Below are positions 26,692 through 35,851 of a stretch of DNA of 64,000 nt, in pieces. Origin of the DNA: CAYOUV01 sp964407265 (GTDB lineage Bacteria; Chloroflexota; Anaerolineae; Anaerolineales; Villigracilaceae); assembly GCA_964407265.1 (NCBI GenBank), contig CAYOUV010000009.1, positions 1 to 64,000 on the forward strand, given 5' to 3'. The position numbers and the translations under genes were made by a program. How positions within the stretch are numbered: position 1 is the first letter of the stretch; every line of letters begins with the position of its first letter. Below the pieces are notes generated by a model, which saw only the letters and a list, made by a program, of their open reading frames with translations, searched no databases and was not told where the DNA came from.

Positions 26692-27859
26692 CCTTTTTAG
26701 ATTGTACGTCCAACTGGTTAATTATGTCAGCCGCCTGCGAAAGACGTCGCAATTCTGATTGGATATTCTCTAAGACAATCCGTTGCTTTTCTTCCAGGTG
26801 ACCATCCTCGACTTGCAATAACTGATTCAAAGGGTGCAATACATCGACAAGTCCTTCACCAACCTGCTCGCGCAATTTCTCAAGCTGCTCCATGTGGGTA
26901 CGTTCCCCCTCCTTCGCCTGTTGAGCGCTACGCTCAAGAGCCTGGAACAAACGTGCATTGACTAACGATATCGAGGCATAATCGGCTACTGCTTCCAGTA
27001 ATGTCTGCTCAGTGCGCTCAAACGGTTTTGGAGCTTTACGCACCACCAGTAAAAGCCCGACCACCTCTTGATTGACCTTGATCGGTACGACCGCAACTGC
27101 CAATCCCAACCTGGAAACATTGAAACGTTTCAAAGGTTCGCCATGAATTGTCAAGGTCTCGCCCGAAAGAGCCACCAGAGAACTGACGCCATCATCCAGG
27201 GGCTGGTCCATTTTCCTGGCTAAGGCTTCGGGCAAATTGCGTTGAGACACGAGCAGGAAATTATTTTTGCGCTCTCTGCGCAGCAACAACCAACCCATGT
27301 CAGCGTCGGAGACTTGCACAGCTCCCTCGACGATCCTATCAAACAAGATACGCTGATCGGTAATGGAGACCACCGCTTTCCCAATCCCCAGGATGGTGGT
27401 CAGCTCATGTACCTTGCGCTGCAATTCCCGATTAGCAAGCTGCAACTGCTTGTCGAGCCGCTGGCGTGCGCGTCTCTCCCGGACGATTTTAAGCCCCCGC
27501 TCGACAGTTGCTGCGATTTCAGCATCGCGTGCCGGCCAGAGCAGGTAATCGGTCGCGCCCAGGCGAAAAGCCTGGACCAGGTCGCTTTCGCTGCCCCTTT
27601 CCGCAACCAGGATAATTGGGGCAGTGATGCCCTGAGAGGTCAGGGCGACCAGCAGATCTTTTCCGCTCAAGTCGGGGAGATTCAAATTTGTAATGATCAG
27701 ATCAGGGGGGGTCAGAATTGCGAGCCGCAGCGCTTGGACCGCGTTATTGGCCACATCAACGTAGTACCCCAGTGTTTGCAACGTCTGACGCGCGACCAGA
27801 TCAATTATGTTCAGATCGCTCTCGACCAGCAGGATATGTTCCCCTGAATTTGGCATCAT
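26687..27859 (-). CDS. Degenerate receiver plus GAF domain regulator
   Basis: Residues 1-125 are a receiver fold in which the phospho-accepting Asp is Asn58 (PPDLIITNLNLP) and the conserved Lys before Pro is Trp (YLLWP). Then a coiled coil, a GAF domain (about 150-310) and a C-terminal coiled coil (EQLEKLREQVGEG). There is no output domain. It probably works by ligand binding and partner contact, not phosphorylation. It precedes a histidine kinase with an equally degenerate receiver, and the pair is likely a partner system. A TATTAT lies 7 nt before the first ATG. Confidence 0.88.
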   Translation of the reverse strand: MMPNSGEHILLVESDLNIIDLVARQTLQTLGYYVDVANNAVQALRLAILTPPDLIITNLNLPDLSGKDLLVALTSQGITAPIILVAERGSESDLVQAFRLGATDYLLWPARDAEIAATVERGLKIVRERRARQRLDKQLQLANRELQRKVHELTTILGIGKAVVSITDQRILFDRIVEGAVQVSDADMGWLLLRRERKNNFLLVSQRNLPEALARKMDQPLDDGVSSLVALSGETLTIHGEPLKRFNVSRLGLAVAVVPIKVNQEVVGLLLVVRKAPKPFERTEQTLLEAVADYASISLVNARLFQALERSAQQAKEGERTHMEQLEKLREQVGEGLVDVLHPLNQLLQVEDGHLEEKQRIVLENIQSELRRLSQAADIINQLDVQSKKV

Positions 27860-27866
27860 CGTTTCT

Positions 27867-27872
27867 ATAATA
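27867..27872 (-). promoter_or_regulatory. TATTAT -10 box of GAF regulator gene
   Basis: TATTAT is followed by 7 nt and ATG at 27859 with no Shine-Dalgarno sequence; TTGCTT lies 15 nt upstream of the box. Predicted leaderless start. Confidence 0.5.
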
Positions 27873-27971
27873 GCAAACGCTTATATAAAGCAATAAGATT
27901 GTAACACTTTTAACATATAATTGACGCAGCCGGATTTCCCCTCTAGTTTAGCACTTTCAGTGAGGATATGC

Positions 27972-29540
27972 ATGCCCGACTTTCTCTGGTGGCGCGATGG
28001 TGTCATCTATCAAATTTATCCGCGTTCATTCGCTGACAGCAACGGGAATGGATTGGGCGACCTGCCCGGCATTACAGCCCATTTGGATTACTTGTCTGAT
28101 TTGGGGATCGACGCCATCTGGCTCTCTCCGTTCTATCCGACGCCAGATGCCGATTTCGGGTATGACATCAGCGACCACACCGACGTAGATCTGCGCTTCG
28201 GCACAATGGGTGATTTCGACAACCTGCTGGCCGAAGCCCATAAGCGGAATATCCGCGTCGTGCTTGACCTGGTCTTAAATCACACATCCGACCAGCATCC
28301 CTGGTTCCTGGAATCGCGTGCAAGTCGCAAAAATCCGAAAAGCGACTGGTACATCTGGCAGGATCACATCCCCAATAACTGGCAGTCGGTCTTTGGCGGC
28401 CGCGCCTGGACCTATGCCCCCGAGCGCGAGCAGTATTTTTACCATATGTTTCTTACCGAGCAGCCTGATCTCAATTGGCACAATCCTGAAGTTCGCCAGG
28501 CACAACTCGATGTGATACGTTTCTGGCTCGAGCGCGGGGTGGACGGCTTCCGCCTGGATGTGTTCAATCTCTATTTCAAAGATGCCATGCTGCGCAATAA
28601 TCCTAAAAAACTCGGGCTCCGTCCCTTCGACCAACAGCGTCACATCTACGACGCTGACCGGCCGGAAATGATCGCGCTGCTTAACGAACTGCGCAGCATG
28701 ATGGACTCATATACCGAGCGTTACGCTGTTGGTGAGACCTTTATCGCCAGCCCGGAAAAAGCTGCCTGGTACTCCGGTCCCGGCAAATTGCATGCCGCCT
28801 TCAATTTCGACTTTACTTTCCGCCGTTATAACCCATCTCAATTTCTGGAGTCCATCCAAAGGTGGGATCAATTTGCAAGCGGAGAAATTTGGCCAAACTA
28901 CGTATTAAGCAACCATGATATCGTCCGCGCTGCCAGCCGTTATGCCAAAGGGGAAGACGATGGCCGCGCGAAAGTTGTTTTAGCCATGCTCCTGACGCTT
29001 CGCGGGACGCCTTTTCTGTATTACGGCGAGGAGATTGGAATGCGTGACATTTCGTTGAAACGCAGTGAGATCCTGGATCCGCCCGGCCAACGCTACTGGC
29101 CGTTGTACAAAGGCCGCGATGCTTGCCGTAGTCCGATGCAATGGGATGACTCACCTTTTGCCGGTTTTTCGACTGTAAAACCCTGGTTACCCGTCCACCC
29201 GAATTACGCAACACGGAACGTGGCCGGGCAATTAGAGCAACCGGATTCCATACTAAACTTCACGCACAGGCTGATCGCATTGCGCAAAGAATACCCAGCC
29301 TTACAGCACGGGGCAATTACTGCATTGACCCCTAAGCCGCGCAAGGTCTTAGCCTACCTACGGAAAACGCACGAGCAAACCATCGCGGTCGTATTGAATT
29401 TCAGTGGCAGCAAAGAGTCGCTCGACTCCGCGATTCAAAATAGCTCATGGAATTTGCTGTTATCATCCAGTACAACCGTCGGGAATGCGAGATCGCCGTT
29501 AGAACCTCACGAAGCGCGTATACTTGTCGAGGAAACCTAG
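27972..29540 (+). CDS. GH13 alpha-glucosidase / oligo-1,6-glucosidase-like
   Basis: A GH13 enzyme of 522 residues opening with WWRDGVIYQIYPRSF. The conserved regions are present: DLVLNHTSDQHPWF, GVDGFRLDVFN (nucleophile Asp), VGETFI (acid Glu) and LSNHD. Such enzymes cut terminal alpha-linked glucose in the cytosol, often alpha-1,6 or sucrose/trehalose-type bonds; the substrate is not decided by sequence alone. The ATG at 27972 has GAGG upstream, so the frame extending to 27921 is not used. No signal peptide. It stands alone between the two-component genes and a decayed glycosyltransferase. Confidence 0.94.
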   Translation: MPDFLWWRDGVIYQIYPRSFADSNGNGLGDLPGITAHLDYLSDLGIDAIWLSPFYPTPDADFGYDISDHTDVDLRFGTMGDFDNLLAEAHKRNIRVVLDLVLNHTSDQHPWFLESRASRKNPKSDWYIWQDHIPNNWQSVFGGRAWTYAPEREQYFYHMFLTEQPDLNWHNPEVRQAQLDVIRFWLERGVDGFRLDVFNLYFKDAMLRNNPKKLGLRPFDQQRHIYDADRPEMIALLNELRSMMDSYTERYAVGETFIASPEKAAWYSGPGKLHAAFNFDFTFRRYNPSQFLESIQRWDQFASGEIWPNYVLSNHDIVRAASRYAKGEDDGRAKVVLAMLLTLRGTPFLYYGEEIGMRDISLKRSEILDPPGQRYWPLYKGRDACRSPMQWDDSPFAGFSTVKPWLPVHPNYATRNVAGQLEQPDSILNFTHRLIALRKEYPALQHGAITALTPKPRKVLAYLRKTHEQTIAVVLNFSGSKESLDSAIQNSSWNLLLSSSTTVGNARSPLEPHEARILVEET

Positions 29541-29603
29541 ACAAATCATGACTTGGGGGACCCGCTTGAAGCCAGATACATCAAATTCAACCTATTTTCA
29601 ATT

Positions 29604-29757
29604 GCAGCCGTTATCCCAGCCTACCGGGTAAAGAACGAAATCGAGGCGTAGGTGGTGCCATGTTAACCGGGTTCCGCAAAGCCTTGGAATTTCGAGCCCA
29701 AATTGTAGTCAAAGTCGATGGTGATGACAAATGGACCCGGAATTCATCCCGCTCCCG
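29604..29757 (+). pseudogene. Remnant of a family-2 glycosyltransferase
   Basis: The plus strand here decodes to two GT2 fragments in different frames: AVIPAYRVKNEIEA, then a stop, then GGAMLTGFRKALEF and VVKVDGDDKWTRN. In dolichyl-phosphate mannosyltransferase-like enzymes these are the first strand (VIPAYNE) and the loop before the DxD motif (TGFRKAL...VDGDDQMDP). The intervening 60 or so residues and the whole C-terminal half are missing, so it is an internally deleted, frameshifted relic. No intact GT2 is in the window. Confidence 0.75.
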
Positions 29758-29782
29758 CTTCCCAAACATCAACCATTTGGGA

Positions 29783-29810
29783 TTGCTTTTTCTCAGGGGG
29801 TCAGTATACT
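29783..29810 (+). promoter_or_regulatory. Promoter of methyltransferase-like gene
   Basis: TTGCTT (29783-29788), a 16-bp spacer, TATACT (29805-29810), 8 nt, then the ATG at 29819. No ribosome-binding site lies between; the transcript would be near-leaderless. Confidence 0.6.
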
Positions 29811-29818
29811 AACTTTAG

Positions 29819-32050
29819 ATGACTATCAGCGACTCATTTCCATACATCCCTGGAAAAACTCTTAAGCATCCCGAACCGCTGGGGCGTTTTCTACCGCCGC
29901 TGGAAGACGGGATGGCAGCCGCCTGGCTAGCGGATCACGTCCAAGCTGGAGCCTGGGTGCTGGACCCTTTTGGGTCATCACCCCGACTGGCGACGGAAAT
30001 GGCGCGCGCTGGCTACCGCGTGGTGGTTGCTGCCAACAACCCGGTTGGCCGTTTTCAGCTTGAGATGAACGCCAATCCGCCGCTCGAAACAGAATATAAA
30101 GCCGCCCTGGCAGACCTGGCGGTCTCACCCAAAGGCGACGAACGCCTGGAAACGCATCTACAGGCCCTGTATCAAACACAGTGCGCAAATTGCGGGCAAC
30201 AAGTCCCGGCGCAGGCCTTTCTATGGCGTAAGGGAGAGGATGTACCTTATGCGCGTATCTACGAGTGCCAAGCCTGCGGCGAAGGCGGAGAACGCCCGGC
30301 AACTGCAGCAGACGAGGAACATGCCCGGAAAATAGCGACCTCCGCCGGTCTACATCGCGCGCGCGTGCTTGAAAGGGTCGTTCCGCTGGACGACCCCGAC
30401 CGGCAATATGTTGAGGAGGCGCTCAACCATTACCTTCCACGCCAAATCGATGCACTGGCGACTCTGATCAATCGTCTGGATGGCCTGCAATTGACCAAAG
30501 AGCGTCACCGTGCGCTGACAGCGCTCTTGCTCAGCGCGTGTGATGCAGCCAACACGCTTTGGCCCCATCCCACCGAACGCCCGCGACCCAAGCAACTGAA
30601 CATTCCCACTGCATTCCGTGAGAATAATGTCTGGCTGGCGCTCGAGGAGAGTGTGCACTTATGGGCTGATGACAAAACTCCTGTTCCACTGGTTATTTGG
30701 CCACAAAAACTACCCGAGTCCGGTGGGATTTGCGTGTTTGAAGGCCGTCTAAAAGATCTGGCAACTCATCTCAAGGAAGCGCCTTTCCAGGCGGTGGTCA
30801 CAGCCTTGCCGCGTCCAAATCAGGCTTTCTGGACCCTTTCAGCCTTATGGGCTGGCTGGCTGTGGGGCAGCGAGGCAGTTGAGCCATTCAGGGTCGCATT
30901 GCGCCGTCGCCGTTATGACTGGGACTGGCATGCAGAGGCCTTGCAAGCCGCCCTCCGTTATCTATTCGAAGTACTTTCTCCAGAGGTTCCCTTCTTCGGG
31001 TTCTTACCCGAGCCCGAACCAGCCTTCCTGACCGCAGCCTTGGTCGCCACCGAGGCTTCTGGCTTCGCCTTGCAAGGTCTGGCATTGCGGACCCAACACG
31101 ATGCCGTTCAATTAATCTGGGGACGCCGCCAAGACCTGGGTCTTCCCGACCGAAAGGTAGGTCTGAACCAGGTTCGTAATTCGATTCGTAGAATAGCTTC
31201 GGAGTGGGGGGAGCCGGTCACCTATCTGCGTCTGCACATTGCCGGCCTGGCAGCCCTGGCGGATGCAGGCGGACTGATCCGCCCTCAACAGTCAGTCGAG
31301 CAGGCCGTCAAACAGACCCAAGCCAGCCTTCAACAGGCGGTCAGCAACGATCATCTTATGGAGCATCTCGATGGAAGTGACCAAAACCTGGAGACCGGCC
31401 TGTGGGGGCTGAAATCTGACGGGGATGAGTCCGAATCGTTGCCGGATCGCGTGGAAGTGGCTGTTGTCCAGTTCCTTCTCAACAATCCGAAGTGCTCGTT
31501 CCTCGATATCCAGCGTGCATTGAACCCAAAATTTCCGGGGTTGCTCACACCCTCAAAAGGGATTATCCGGGCAGTGCTGAACTCATACGGAGCGGAGCAG
31601 AATGGAAGTTGGAGACTTCGTGACGAGGATCTTCCTGCTCACAGACGTGACGATCTGGAAGAAATGAAACAACTGATCGAGGCAATTGGCCTACGCCTGG
31701 ACTTCAGCACGCGTCGCATGGAAGATAACCTGTTGGCCTGGGAAGAAAAGCGTAAACCAATTTATTTTTTCCACCTTTCGGCTTCGGCGTTGGTTGGTCG
31801 GATCGCCAGTCAAAGCCAGAGGCTGTCCGGTCAAAATCTGCTCGTCCTGCCTGGCGGACGAGCAGGCCTGGCAGCCTACAAGCAGCAACGCAACCCCGCC
31901 CTGCGCGAGAAGCTGCAAGGTTGGCGTTTCGTCAAATTTCGCCTGCTGCGCAGCCTGACAGATATTCCCATCCTGACCCGGCAAACCTGGGAAGAGCAGA
32001 TCAACAGCGACCCCATCGAACAAACCAGGGGGCAGCTGATGATGTTCTAA
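29819..32050 (+). CDS. DNA-methyltransferase-like protein with a zinc ribbon and degenerate catalytic motif
   Basis: A 743-residue protein. An SAM-pocket-like block WVLDPFGSSPRLATEMARAGYRVV lies near residue 43 and a CxxC...CxxC zinc ribbon near 121-153 (CANCG, CQACG). Near 325-350, AVVTALPRPNQAFWTLSALWAGWLW occupies the place of motif IV in N4/N6 amino-methyltransferases, where one expects [DNS]PP[YFW]; the tetrapeptide here does not match. The C-terminal 250 residues look like winged-helix or helical parts. It may be a non-catalytic relative or use a variant site. Conserved-looking but without a known function. Confidence 0.7.
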   Translation: MTISDSFPYIPGKTLKHPEPLGRFLPPLEDGMAAAWLADHVQAGAWVLDPFGSSPRLATEMARAGYRVVVAANNPVGRFQLEMNANPPLETEYKAALADLAVSPKGDERLETHLQALYQTQCANCGQQVPAQAFLWRKGEDVPYARIYECQACGEGGERPATAADEEHARKIATSAGLHRARVLERVVPLDDPDRQYVEEALNHYLPRQIDALATLINRLDGLQLTKERHRALTALLLSACDAANTLWPHPTERPRPKQLNIPTAFRENNVWLALEESVHLWADDKTPVPLVIWPQKLPESGGICVFEGRLKDLATHLKEAPFQAVVTALPRPNQAFWTLSALWAGWLWGSEAVEPFRVALRRRRYDWDWHAEALQAALRYLFEVLSPEVPFFGFLPEPEPAFLTAALVATEASGFALQGLALRTQHDAVQLIWGRRQDLGLPDRKVGLNQVRNSIRRIASEWGEPVTYLRLHIAGLAALADAGGLIRPQQSVEQAVKQTQASLQQAVSNDHLMEHLDGSDQNLETGLWGLKSDGDESESLPDRVEVAVVQFLLNNPKCSFLDIQRALNPKFPGLLTPSKGIIRAVLNSYGAEQNGSWRLRDEDLPAHRRDDLEEMKQLIEAIGLRLDFSTRRMEDNLLAWEEKRKPIYFFHLSASALVGRIASQSQRLSGQNLLVLPGGRAGLAAYKQQRNPALREKLQGWRFVKFRLLRSLTDIPILTRQTWEEQINSDPIEQTRGQLMMF

Positions 32051-32052
32051 AA

Positions 32053-32082
32053 ACCAGGGCGGCTTTTGCAAGCCGCCCTGGT
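32053..32082 (-). terminator. Terminator of the PBP operon
   Basis: A 13-bp perfect stem (32053-32065 / 32070-32082) with a 4-nt loop. On the minus strand it is followed by TTTTTAG, so it ends the penicillin-binding protein transcript. It also lies 2 nt past the convergent methyltransferase-like gene, but no T-run follows on the plus strand. Confidence 0.85.
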
Positions 32083-32097
32083 ATCAACCCTTACGCA

Positions 32098-35000
32098 TTA
32101 AGGTGTTGGCGTAGAAGTCGGACTTGGCGTTAAAGTTGGGATTGGCGTATTCGACTGTGTGGGGGTCGCGGTTGGCGGCACCGAGGTCGCTGTCGGCGTA
32201 TCGGTCGGCACAGGCGTTTGCGTGGGGGTTGGCGTCGGTAGTTGAATGGTTACATGAATGCGGCGTTCGGCATGAGCGTCGCCTTGACCTTCCATGTAAA
32301 GACGCAATGTGATCACGCCGTTTGGTACATCGCTCAAATTCCACGAATACAGGTTGGTGGGCGATTTAATCGGGGTGGCGTTCTTATCTACCAGCACCTG
32401 CCATTGGCCGGGATTATCACCAAGGCCGTATTCCAGGCGCCAGGTTTTAAACCCTTCGCTTGCATCAGCCACGCCATAAACGTCCAGGAATTGATCGGTG
32501 ACGGTTTCTCCATCTTTTAAACCGTAGAATTGCAAATCTGGATGGGGGTCTTGCGAGCGGCACTCGCGGTCGGGAGCAAAAGTCACGTTGCGTGGAAAAC
32601 CTTTCGAATCCAGCCAACTTTTTCCATCACCAGTTTCAAGCCATTTACGGGCCCAGGGGTCATCCACGCGCATGGCCATCGTGCTGGTGGTGAAATCCGA
32701 GCAAGCCGGTGAGGCTTCAAGGCGGGTCCAGGTGTCAAGTTGAACTTTGCGCCACATATCCTGACCAGGCGGCAGTGGTAACTGGTCGGAAGCAAAAAAC
32801 TCACTACGCTGGTTGGAACACCATTGCGATGGTTCCGTACCCGAAGTAGCACAGATGATCTTCTCTACAATGCCTTTGGGAACAACAAACGGAGTCGGGT
32901 TGCCATTGGTCAGCTTGGGCACCGCATATTGCATGAATTGCGACCAGATCGGCGCTGCGCCACTTAAACCGGTAGTATTCTGCATCGGAGTGTAATCCGC
33001 GTTGCCGACCCAAACACCGGTCGCCAGGTCAGGCGTGAAGCCCAAAGTCCAGTTGTCACGAAAATCATTGGAGGTACCGGTCTTGGCTGCCACCTGGAAT
33101 GGCAGGTTGAGCGCCGAGTTGTAACCAAACATCCAGGCACGCGCGTCGTTATCCGACAGGATCGAGGAAATCAGAAAAGCATGTTCGGGGCGGATGACCT
33201 GTTCGCCCTGCGGAGGCTGGTACTCGTATACGACATTCCCCTGGAAGTCGACAATCTTGAGAATCGCAACCGGCGGGACACGTTTGCCGCCATTGGCAAA
33301 GACCGAAAAAGCGCCGGTCATTTGTAATAAGCTGACGTCCCCGCCGCCCAGAGTCAGTGACAGGCCGTAATCGTCGCGCGTCAGGCTGGTGATACCCAGC
33401 CGCTCGGCCATGGCGATCATGCCGTCCTTTTGGGGCGTGTTGGGGTCGTCGTAGACCCCGACGAATTGCAGGGTCTTGACTGCCGGAACATTGAACGAGT
33501 TGGATAGCGCCGTGCGGACGGTCACTGCGCCATGGAACTTCCCATCGTAGTTGCGTGGGATATACGGCGGGCGCGGATCGTTCGGGTCTCCCGAGGGTGG
33601 GAATTCACTCGGCACGTCCCAGATCAGCGTGGCCGGGGTCCAGCCCTTCTCGAAGGCCGCCACATAATTGATCGGTTTGATCGATGAACCCGGTTGACGC
33701 GTGGGGCTGACGGCCATATTGACCTGCCCCGAGATGGCGACGTTGTAGAAATCTGGTGAGCCGACCATCGCCAGGATTTCGCCGGTCGAAGGTTTAATAG
33801 CAACCAGGGCTCCATCGGTCACATGACGGTCGGCCAGGGCTGCGACCTGCGAGGTGACCGCCTGTTGGGCTGAATCCTGCAGATCAGGATCGAGCGTGGT
33901 ATAGACCGTAAATCCCGAACGATAGATCGTTTGCGGGTCATACTGTTGTTCAAGCTGACTGCGTACATACTGTACCCAGTGTGGATAACGCATTTGGATA
34001 TCTGGCGGCTTGAACTGGTAATTTTCTATTTGCCTGGCTGCATCCACAGCAGTTGGTGGATCCACGCAAACCGGTTGAATGCTGTTGCTGACCTCGATAC
34101 AATTCCGCTCCTGGCTGAGTTGGAACATCAAAATCAGCACCTGCTTCTGGCGCTCGAGGGTCGCGTCCCGATTGGTATAGATGTCGTAGATCGCCGGGGA
34201 CTGCGGCAGGCCAGCCAGAAATGAGGCCTCTGCCAGATTCAAATGATCGGCGGATTTGCCAAAGTAAGTCTCGGCCGCAGCCTCGACGCCATAAGCCAGG
34301 TTCCCATAATAGTTTTCGTTCAAATAGAGCTCGAGAATTTCGTCTTTGGTGTAACGTCGTGTAATCTCGGCTGCCAGGATGATTTCACGCGCCTTGCGCA
34401 TGTACGTACGCTGGGAACGCTCTTCAGGAGACAGCAGAAGATTTCGCGCCAATTGCTGCGTGATGGTAGAGGCCCCCGAAACAACTACACCGCTGGTATA
34501 GTTTTGCCAAAGGGCACGGATCAATGCCCAGGGATCAAAGCCGGGATGCAGATAATAATCTTTGTCTTCGGTGGCAATCGTCGCTGCCACCAGGTCAGGG
34601 GAGATTTTAGAAAGCGGCACATAAGTGCGGCGTCCGGCATTGGGATCAAGGACTTCGTAAAGCAAATCCCCATTACGATCCAGAATGCGGGTGGTTTCGA
34701 ACTGGGATGCGCGCTCACGCAGGTTGCCCACATCAACATTGTTAAGTGTTTTCGCAATCGAATAATACTCGTACAGTCCAATCGATCCCATCAGCAAAAT
34801 CAGCGCGACCAAGAAGAACAAGGAAGCGATCATCAAACGCAGGAAGCAGCCAAGCCCTCGTTTCCAGTTGGCAGGCCGGCGGGTCGGTTGTGTATGACGT
34901 TTCACAGATGCGCGTTGGGCAGTCGGCTGAGGCACGAAAGCCGCCGGGCTGACGCGTGTGGCGCCAGTGTCGATCTCGTCCACACGGCGGGGCAGGGGCA

Positions 35001-35226
35001 TGTTGTCTTTATCGAGAGCCGGTAGAGGCGTGTTAGGGGTCATGCCTATCGCCGGGGGGGTCGGCGTATGGGCGCGTGTGCTGACACGCGTATCGCCCTG
35101 CCCTTGATCGGGCGGATCTTCCTGCGGTGCTTCGGGCAGGTCCGATAGAGTCTCGCCTTCGGAGGAGAGCAGGCGGCGGAAGCGCTCGGGGGCGTCCTCC
35201 GGTTCGGGTTGGTTGGGATCAGTCAT
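32098..35226 (-). CDS. Class A penicillin-binding protein (glycosyltransferase/transpeptidase)
   Basis: A bifunctional peptidoglycan synthase of 1042 residues. The N-terminal 130 residues are cytosolic and proline-rich, then a membrane anchor near 133-155. GT51 motifs are TEDKDYYLHPGF (near 219) and GASTITQQLARN. The transpeptidase has SSIK (near 512), SNSFN (near 577) and KTGTS (near 719). An extra C-terminal region, about 920-1000, looks like an immunoglobulin-type domain, and the last 40 residues are a Thr/Pro-rich tail. MaoC lies just upstream. Confidence 0.95.
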   Translation of the reverse strand: MTDPNQPEPEDAPERFRRLLSSEGETLSDLPEAPQEDPPDQGQGDTRVSTRAHTPTPPAIGMTPNTPLPALDKDNMPLPRRVDEIDTGATRVSPAAFVPQPTAQRASVKRHTQPTRRPANWKRGLGCFLRLMIASLFFLVALILLMGSIGLYEYYSIAKTLNNVDVGNLRERASQFETTRILDRNGDLLYEVLDPNAGRRTYVPLSKISPDLVAATIATEDKDYYLHPGFDPWALIRALWQNYTSGVVVSGASTITQQLARNLLLSPEERSQRTYMRKAREIILAAEITRRYTKDEILELYLNENYYGNLAYGVEAAAETYFGKSADHLNLAEASFLAGLPQSPAIYDIYTNRDATLERQKQVLILMFQLSQERNCIEVSNSIQPVCVDPPTAVDAARQIENYQFKPPDIQMRYPHWVQYVRSQLEQQYDPQTIYRSGFTVYTTLDPDLQDSAQQAVTSQVAALADRHVTDGALVAIKPSTGEILAMVGSPDFYNVAISGQVNMAVSPTRQPGSSIKPINYVAAFEKGWTPATLIWDVPSEFPPSGDPNDPRPPYIPRNYDGKFHGAVTVRTALSNSFNVPAVKTLQFVGVYDDPNTPQKDGMIAMAERLGITSLTRDDYGLSLTLGGGDVSLLQMTGAFSVFANGGKRVPPVAILKIVDFQGNVVYEYQPPQGEQVIRPEHAFLISSILSDNDARAWMFGYNSALNLPFQVAAKTGTSNDFRDNWTLGFTPDLATGVWVGNADYTPMQNTTGLSGAAPIWSQFMQYAVPKLTNGNPTPFVVPKGIVEKIICATSGTEPSQWCSNQRSEFFASDQLPLPPGQDMWRKVQLDTWTRLEASPACSDFTTSTMAMRVDDPWARKWLETGDGKSWLDSKGFPRNVTFAPDRECRSQDPHPDLQFYGLKDGETVTDQFLDVYGVADASEGFKTWRLEYGLGDNPGQWQVLVDKNATPIKSPTNLYSWNLSDVPNGVITLRLYMEGQGDAHAERRIHVTIQLPTPTPTQTPVPTDTPTATSVPPTATPTQSNTPIPTLTPSPTSTPTP

Positions 35227-35265
35227 TCAGTTCCTTTTACAGGGAGATTCCCGGAAAGTGCAAAA

Positions 35266-35730
35266 CTATGGTTTTGAGGCTACCAATACCGTCCAGGTTC
35301 CCCGGTTGACCGTTTCGTCCTTTTGGTTTTTGACATGCAGGATAATGTCAACTGAGCCGCCGCCGATCCGCGACAATGCCTTGGTTTCTGCCACTTCCAT
35401 CTCGACCCGGATCGTGTCACCAATGAAGACCGGTTTGGTAAATTTCCATTCCGCGATCTCGCGGAAGGCGATGACCGTCTCCTCCAACACGCCCGAACGC
35501 ACAGCCAAACCGGAGGCAATCGCCATCACCAGCAAACCGTGCGCAACGCGCCCTTCGAAAGGTGTGTTCTTGCTGAACTCCGCATTGGTGTGGATCAGGT
35601 TGTAATCGCCTGACAGTCCGGCAAAGGAGACAATATCACTTTCGGTAACTGTCCGGCCCGGCGAAACGAACCGTTGTCCGGTCTCGAATCCTTCAAAATA
35701 CATACCGCGTGTTGCTGTCATCTGGGACAT
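35266..35730 (-). CDS. MaoC-like dehydratase
   Basis: A hot-dog-fold protein of 154 residues. The hydratase 2 motif region FAGLSGDYNLIHTN matches the usual D-x4-H catalytic arrangement, followed by VAHGLLVMAIASGL. MaoC-type proteins hydrate enoyl-CoA thioesters. No other fatty-acid gene is nearby, so the substrate is unknown. AGGAG precedes the ATG by 7 nt. It is 39 nt upstream of the PBP gene on the same strand, but metabolic linkage is not obvious. Confidence 0.93.
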   Translation of the reverse strand: MSQMTATRGMYFEGFETGQRFVSPGRTVTESDIVSFAGLSGDYNLIHTNAEFSKNTPFEGRVAHGLLVMAIASGLAVRSGVLEETVIAFREIAEWKFTKPVFIGDTIRVEMEVAETKALSRIGGGSVDIILHVKNQKDETVNRGTWTVLVASKP

Positions 35731-35816
35731 GGGAACTCCTGTAAAGTGGATTCACTAGTAATACCCGCAATCCGTCGAAATGTCACGCTCTGAGGCGTAT
35801 TCTAGCACAAAACCCT

Positions 35817-35845
35817 TTGACCTCTTGCCAAACTAACCGTACAAT
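35817..35845 (+). promoter_or_regulatory. Strong leaderless promoter of six-hairpin glycosidase gene
   Basis: TTGACC (35817-35822), a 17-bp spacer, TACAAT (35840-35845), then exactly 6 nt and the ATG at 35852. The expected transcription start is the A of the start codon; no Shine-Dalgarno sequence is present. It is the clearest leaderless case in the window. Confidence 0.75.
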
Positions 35846-35851
35846 AAGATC

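Noticed and set aside
32098..32270. Repeated ACx/CCx sequence that looks like a microsatellite
   Set aside because: It encodes the Thr/Pro-rich tail of the penicillin-binding protein in frame; a coding low-complexity tail.
34243..35025. 260-codon plus-strand frame
   Set aside because: Antisense to the penicillin-binding protein, which has complete catalytic motifs.
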